DNA of 7,535 nt from Alphaproteobacteria bacterium (lineage in GTDB: Bacteria; Pseudomonadota; Alphaproteobacteria; ATCC43930; CGMCC-115725): NCBI GenBank assembly GCA_017353855.1, contig JAFMSA010000190.1, positions 1 to 7,535 on the forward strand, read 5' to 3'. The notes below the pieces were generated by a model. It was not told the origin of the DNA. It ran no database searches and worked only from the letters and a program-made list of their open reading frames with translations. Positions 5,555 through 7,535 of the stretch are shown in pieces (position 1 is the first letter of the stretch; each line of letters begins with the position of its first letter). The position numbers and the translations under genes were made by a program.

Positions 5555-7535
5555 TCAATTCACACCTTTCTCGGTGAGGATTTTTCTGACCTGTACAATC
5601 GCGGGATCCGCCGGCTGCGGAGAAATCGTGAAGCCAAGCTCACGGCACATCTGCAGCATCGGCTGATTTTCGCGCAGGACCTCGCCGGCAAGTTCACCTA
5701 TGCCGCGCTGCCTGGCGATGTCGATGAGACGAGTCATCAGAACAAAGCCGACACCGCGTCCTTTCCAATCGCTGCGCACGGCAATTGCGTACTCGGCGCG
5801 CAGTTTGTCTGGATCGGCAAAAAAATGCGCGACCCCAAGCGGCACATCGTCGCTTTCGGCAAGAAGACCCAGTTCCCGGTCGTAATCCAGCTGCGACAGG
5901 CGCGCCGCGACGGTGTGGCTGAGCCCCGGCACGGTCGTGAAGAAGCGCAACCGCAAATCCTCGCGGCTCATATGAGCAGCGAGCTCGATGAGCATCGGCT
6001 CGTCCTCCGGACGCAGCGCTCGCATCCGGAGCGCCGCCCCGTCGCGCAACCGCTCGACGATCCCGAGTTCCTGCGGGTACGGCGCAATCGCCAGGCGCGC
6101 CGCGCCCGCGTGCTTTTGCCGCGCGACGCGCAGCCGGGCATCAACGACGATCACACCAGCGCTGTCCGCGAGCAACGGATTGATGTCGAGTTCTCGGATC
6201 TCAGAGTGATCGGAAGCGAGTTCGCCGAGACGGATCAACACCTCGACGATGGCCTCGATATCCGCTGCCGGTTTGCCCCGGTACCCCTGCAACAACTGCC
6301 ATACCCTCGTCCGCGCCATCAGCCGGCGCGCGAGCAGCGCGTTGAGCGGCGGCAGCTCCAGCGAAGTGTCGCGCACGATTTCCACGGCGGTGCCGCCTTG
6401 GCCGAACGCGATCAGCGGCCCGAATACCGGGTCTTCAACCAGACCGACGAGCAACTCTACGCCCCCGGGGCGCGCGGCCATCTTCTGAACAACGAACCCG
6501 TCAAGGCGAGCTCCGGGGCGGACCCTCCCCACGCGTTCGAGCATCGCCGCCGCTTCCTCGCGGACCCGATCGGCATTCCCGAGGTTGAGCACAACGCCGC
6601 CGACATCGCTCTTATGTGTGATCTCCGGTGAACGGATCTTCAGCGCGACCGGAAACCCAATCGCTGCACTGACCGAGGCAGCCTCCTCGGGATCGTGGGC
6701 CGGGCGGGCAGGCACCGGAAACAAACCGTAGGCCGCGAGAATATTGCCTGTTTCGTCCGGGTCGAGCCAGGATTTGCCGGCGGCGAGCGCCGTTGCAATG
6801 ACACGCTTTGCCGCCGCGACATCGGGCACAAATGCATCCGATCGCGCCGGCGGCGTCTCCGTCAAAAGCTCTTGATTGCGCCGGTAATTCACCCGATGCA
6901 GGAAAGCGCTGACCGCACTGTCAGGGGTTTCGAACGTGGCAATACGATACTGCGCAAAGAGTTGCCGCGCCGCCCGCGCCGAATGCTCTCCGAGCCAGGC
7001 GGTGATAATATTGCGGCCTCGGAGCGCCGCCGGTTCCGCCCTGGCCACCGCATCGATTACTGCACGGGCGGCCTCCTCGGAGGGCGCCAGAGCAGTCGGG
7101 CAGTTGAGCACCAGGGTCGCGTCGACTTCCGGGTCGCGGATCAGCGCCGTGAGCGCATCGGCGTAGCGCTTCCCGGGGGCGTCACCGATGATGTCGATCG
7201 GGTTCCCCCGGCTCCAGACCGCAGGCAGCAGGCCGTTCAACTCGGCGATTGTGCCCCCGGACAATGCCGCCAGTCGCCCTCCGGCCGCGAGCAAGGCATC
7301 CGTGGCAAGCACGCCCGCGCCGCCGCCATTGGTCAGGATCGCCAGCCGCTCGCCGATCTGCTCACGCGTCAACGCCAGTGTTTGCGCCGCGTCGAAGAGC
7401 TCGGCCATTGTCCCGACGCGCAGCATGCCGGCGCGGCGGAACGCGGCGTCGTAAACGGCGTCGGCGCCGGCAAGGGCGCCGGTATGGGAGCTGGCGGCGC
7501 GCGCGCCCGCTTGCGAGCGGCCCGCTTTCAGAACC
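5555..7535 (-). CDS. ADP-forming acyl-CoA synthetase fused to GNAT acetyltransferase (Pat/PatZ-like), 5' part beyond the window
   Basis: The frame stays open to the right edge, so the gene is cut: 659 residues are visible, and the N-terminal CoA-binding domain (roughly 230-250 residues in relatives) is missing. The first visible part reads VLKAGRS then SSHTGALAGADAVYDAAFRRAG, the typical alpha-subunit motif; its His (codon 7484-7486) is where the phospho-histidine of ADP-forming acetyl-CoA synthetases falls. Counting from the internal Met at 7426, the ATP-grasp (beta) domain spans about 205-435, with HKSDVGGVVLN, ELLVGLVEDPVFGPLI and LDINPLL. A GNAT domain spans about 465-620, with the acetyl-CoA loop in RSDWKGRGVG (551-560) and the late motif ENQPMLQMCRELGF. 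Such fusions either acetylate lysines of enzymes such as acetyl-CoA synthetase or make acetate and ATP from acetyl-CoA. The kept His makes ligase activity possible, whereas some enterobacterial Pat proteins have lost it. The Met at 7426 is not the true start. Confidence 0.94.
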   Translation of the reverse strand, partial: VLKAGRSQAGARAASSHTGALAGADAVYDAAFRRAGMLRVGTMAELFDAAQTLALTREQIGERLAILTNGGGAGVLATDALLAAGGRLAALSGGTIAELNGLLPAVWSRGNPIDIIGDAPGKRYADALTALIRDPEVDATLVLNCPTALAPSEEAARAVIDAVARAEPAALRGRNIITAWLGEHSARAARQLFAQYRIATFETPDSAVSAFLHRVNYRRNQELLTETPPARSDAFVPDVAAAKRVIATALAAGKSWLDPDETGNILAAYGLFPVPARPAHDPEEAASVSAAIGFPVALKIRSPEITHKSDVGGVVLNLGNADRVREEAAAMLERVGRVRPGARLDGFVVQKMAARPGGVELLVGLVEDPVFGPLIAFGQGGTAVEIVRDTSLELPPLNALLARRLMARTRVWQLLQGYRGKPAADIEAIVEVLIRLGELASDHSEIRELDINPLLADSAGVIVVDARLRVARQKHAGAARLAIAPYPQELGIVERLRDGAALRMRALRPEDEPMLIELAAHMSREDLRLRFFTTVPGLSHTVAARLSQLDYDRELGLLAESDDVPLGVAHFFADPDKLRAEYAIAVRSDWKGRGVGFVLMTRLIDIARQRGIGELAGEVLRENQPMLQMCRELGFTISPQPADPAIVQVRKILTEKGVN

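Noticed and set aside
5546..5558. TTGA and TCAA half-sites across the stop of the synthetase/GNAT gene
   Set aside because: The spacing is 5 nt instead of 6 and the site lies at a 3' end, so chance is likelier.
5546..6631. A 361-codon plus-strand open frame
   Set aside because: It lies wholly antisense to the synthetase/GNAT gene and has the Arg/His/Gln-rich composition of a GC-rich shadow frame; the minus strand carries the clear family motifs.

Overview
The window looks like an alphaproteobacterial chromosome segment of the Bradyrhizobium/Rhodopseudomonas kind (Rhizobiales). The reasons are its high-GC coding sequence, a FixL-type histidine kinase and a FixJ-type response regulator, FixK/FNR-type half-sites in the intergenic DNA, and an ADP-forming acyl-CoA synthetase fused to a GNAT acetyltransferase. 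The lineage is inferred from protein style, not from a search.

Layout. Positions 1-720 hold no gene I can support, but 49-62 carry a good FixK/FNR-type box. On the minus strand, 806-2419 encode a soluble kinase with two nearly identical PAS domains and a very FixL-like transmitter. A 30-codon reading frame overlaps its stop codon. Positions 2420-2720 form a divergent regulatory region with a palindrome cluster next to the kinase and a second FixK/FNR-type box facing a small single-span membrane protein gene (plus strand, 2721-2975). Next on the plus strand is a badly decayed GH15 glucoamylase-family pseudogene (about 3009-4048), which lacks its N-terminal half and changes frame about nine times. 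A short gap with two hairpins follows. A FixJ/NarL-type response regulator lies on the minus strand (4319-4942). Positions 4943-5554 hold no convincing gene. From 5555 to the right edge, on the minus strand, is the C-terminal three quarters or so of an acyl-CoA synthetase/GNAT fusion protein (Pat/PatZ-like), cut by the window edge.

How it fits together. Kinase and regulator belong to the families that pair in FixL-FixJ oxygen signalling, and FixJ systems feed FixK-type regulators that bind TTGA-N6-TCAA sites. Two such sites sit here, one in a sensible position for the small membrane protein. Acyl-CoA synthetase/GNAT proteins fit low-oxygen acetate and acetyl-CoA handling and control by lysine acetylation. 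I therefore read the window as part of a low-oxygen or redox response region with a dead sugar-hydrolase gene lying between the kinase and its possible partner. I see no CRISPR array, RNA gene, insertion sequence or phage module, and no wholly new system. The most unusual items are the recent PAS duplication, the pseudogene and the FixK-box/small-membrane-protein unit.
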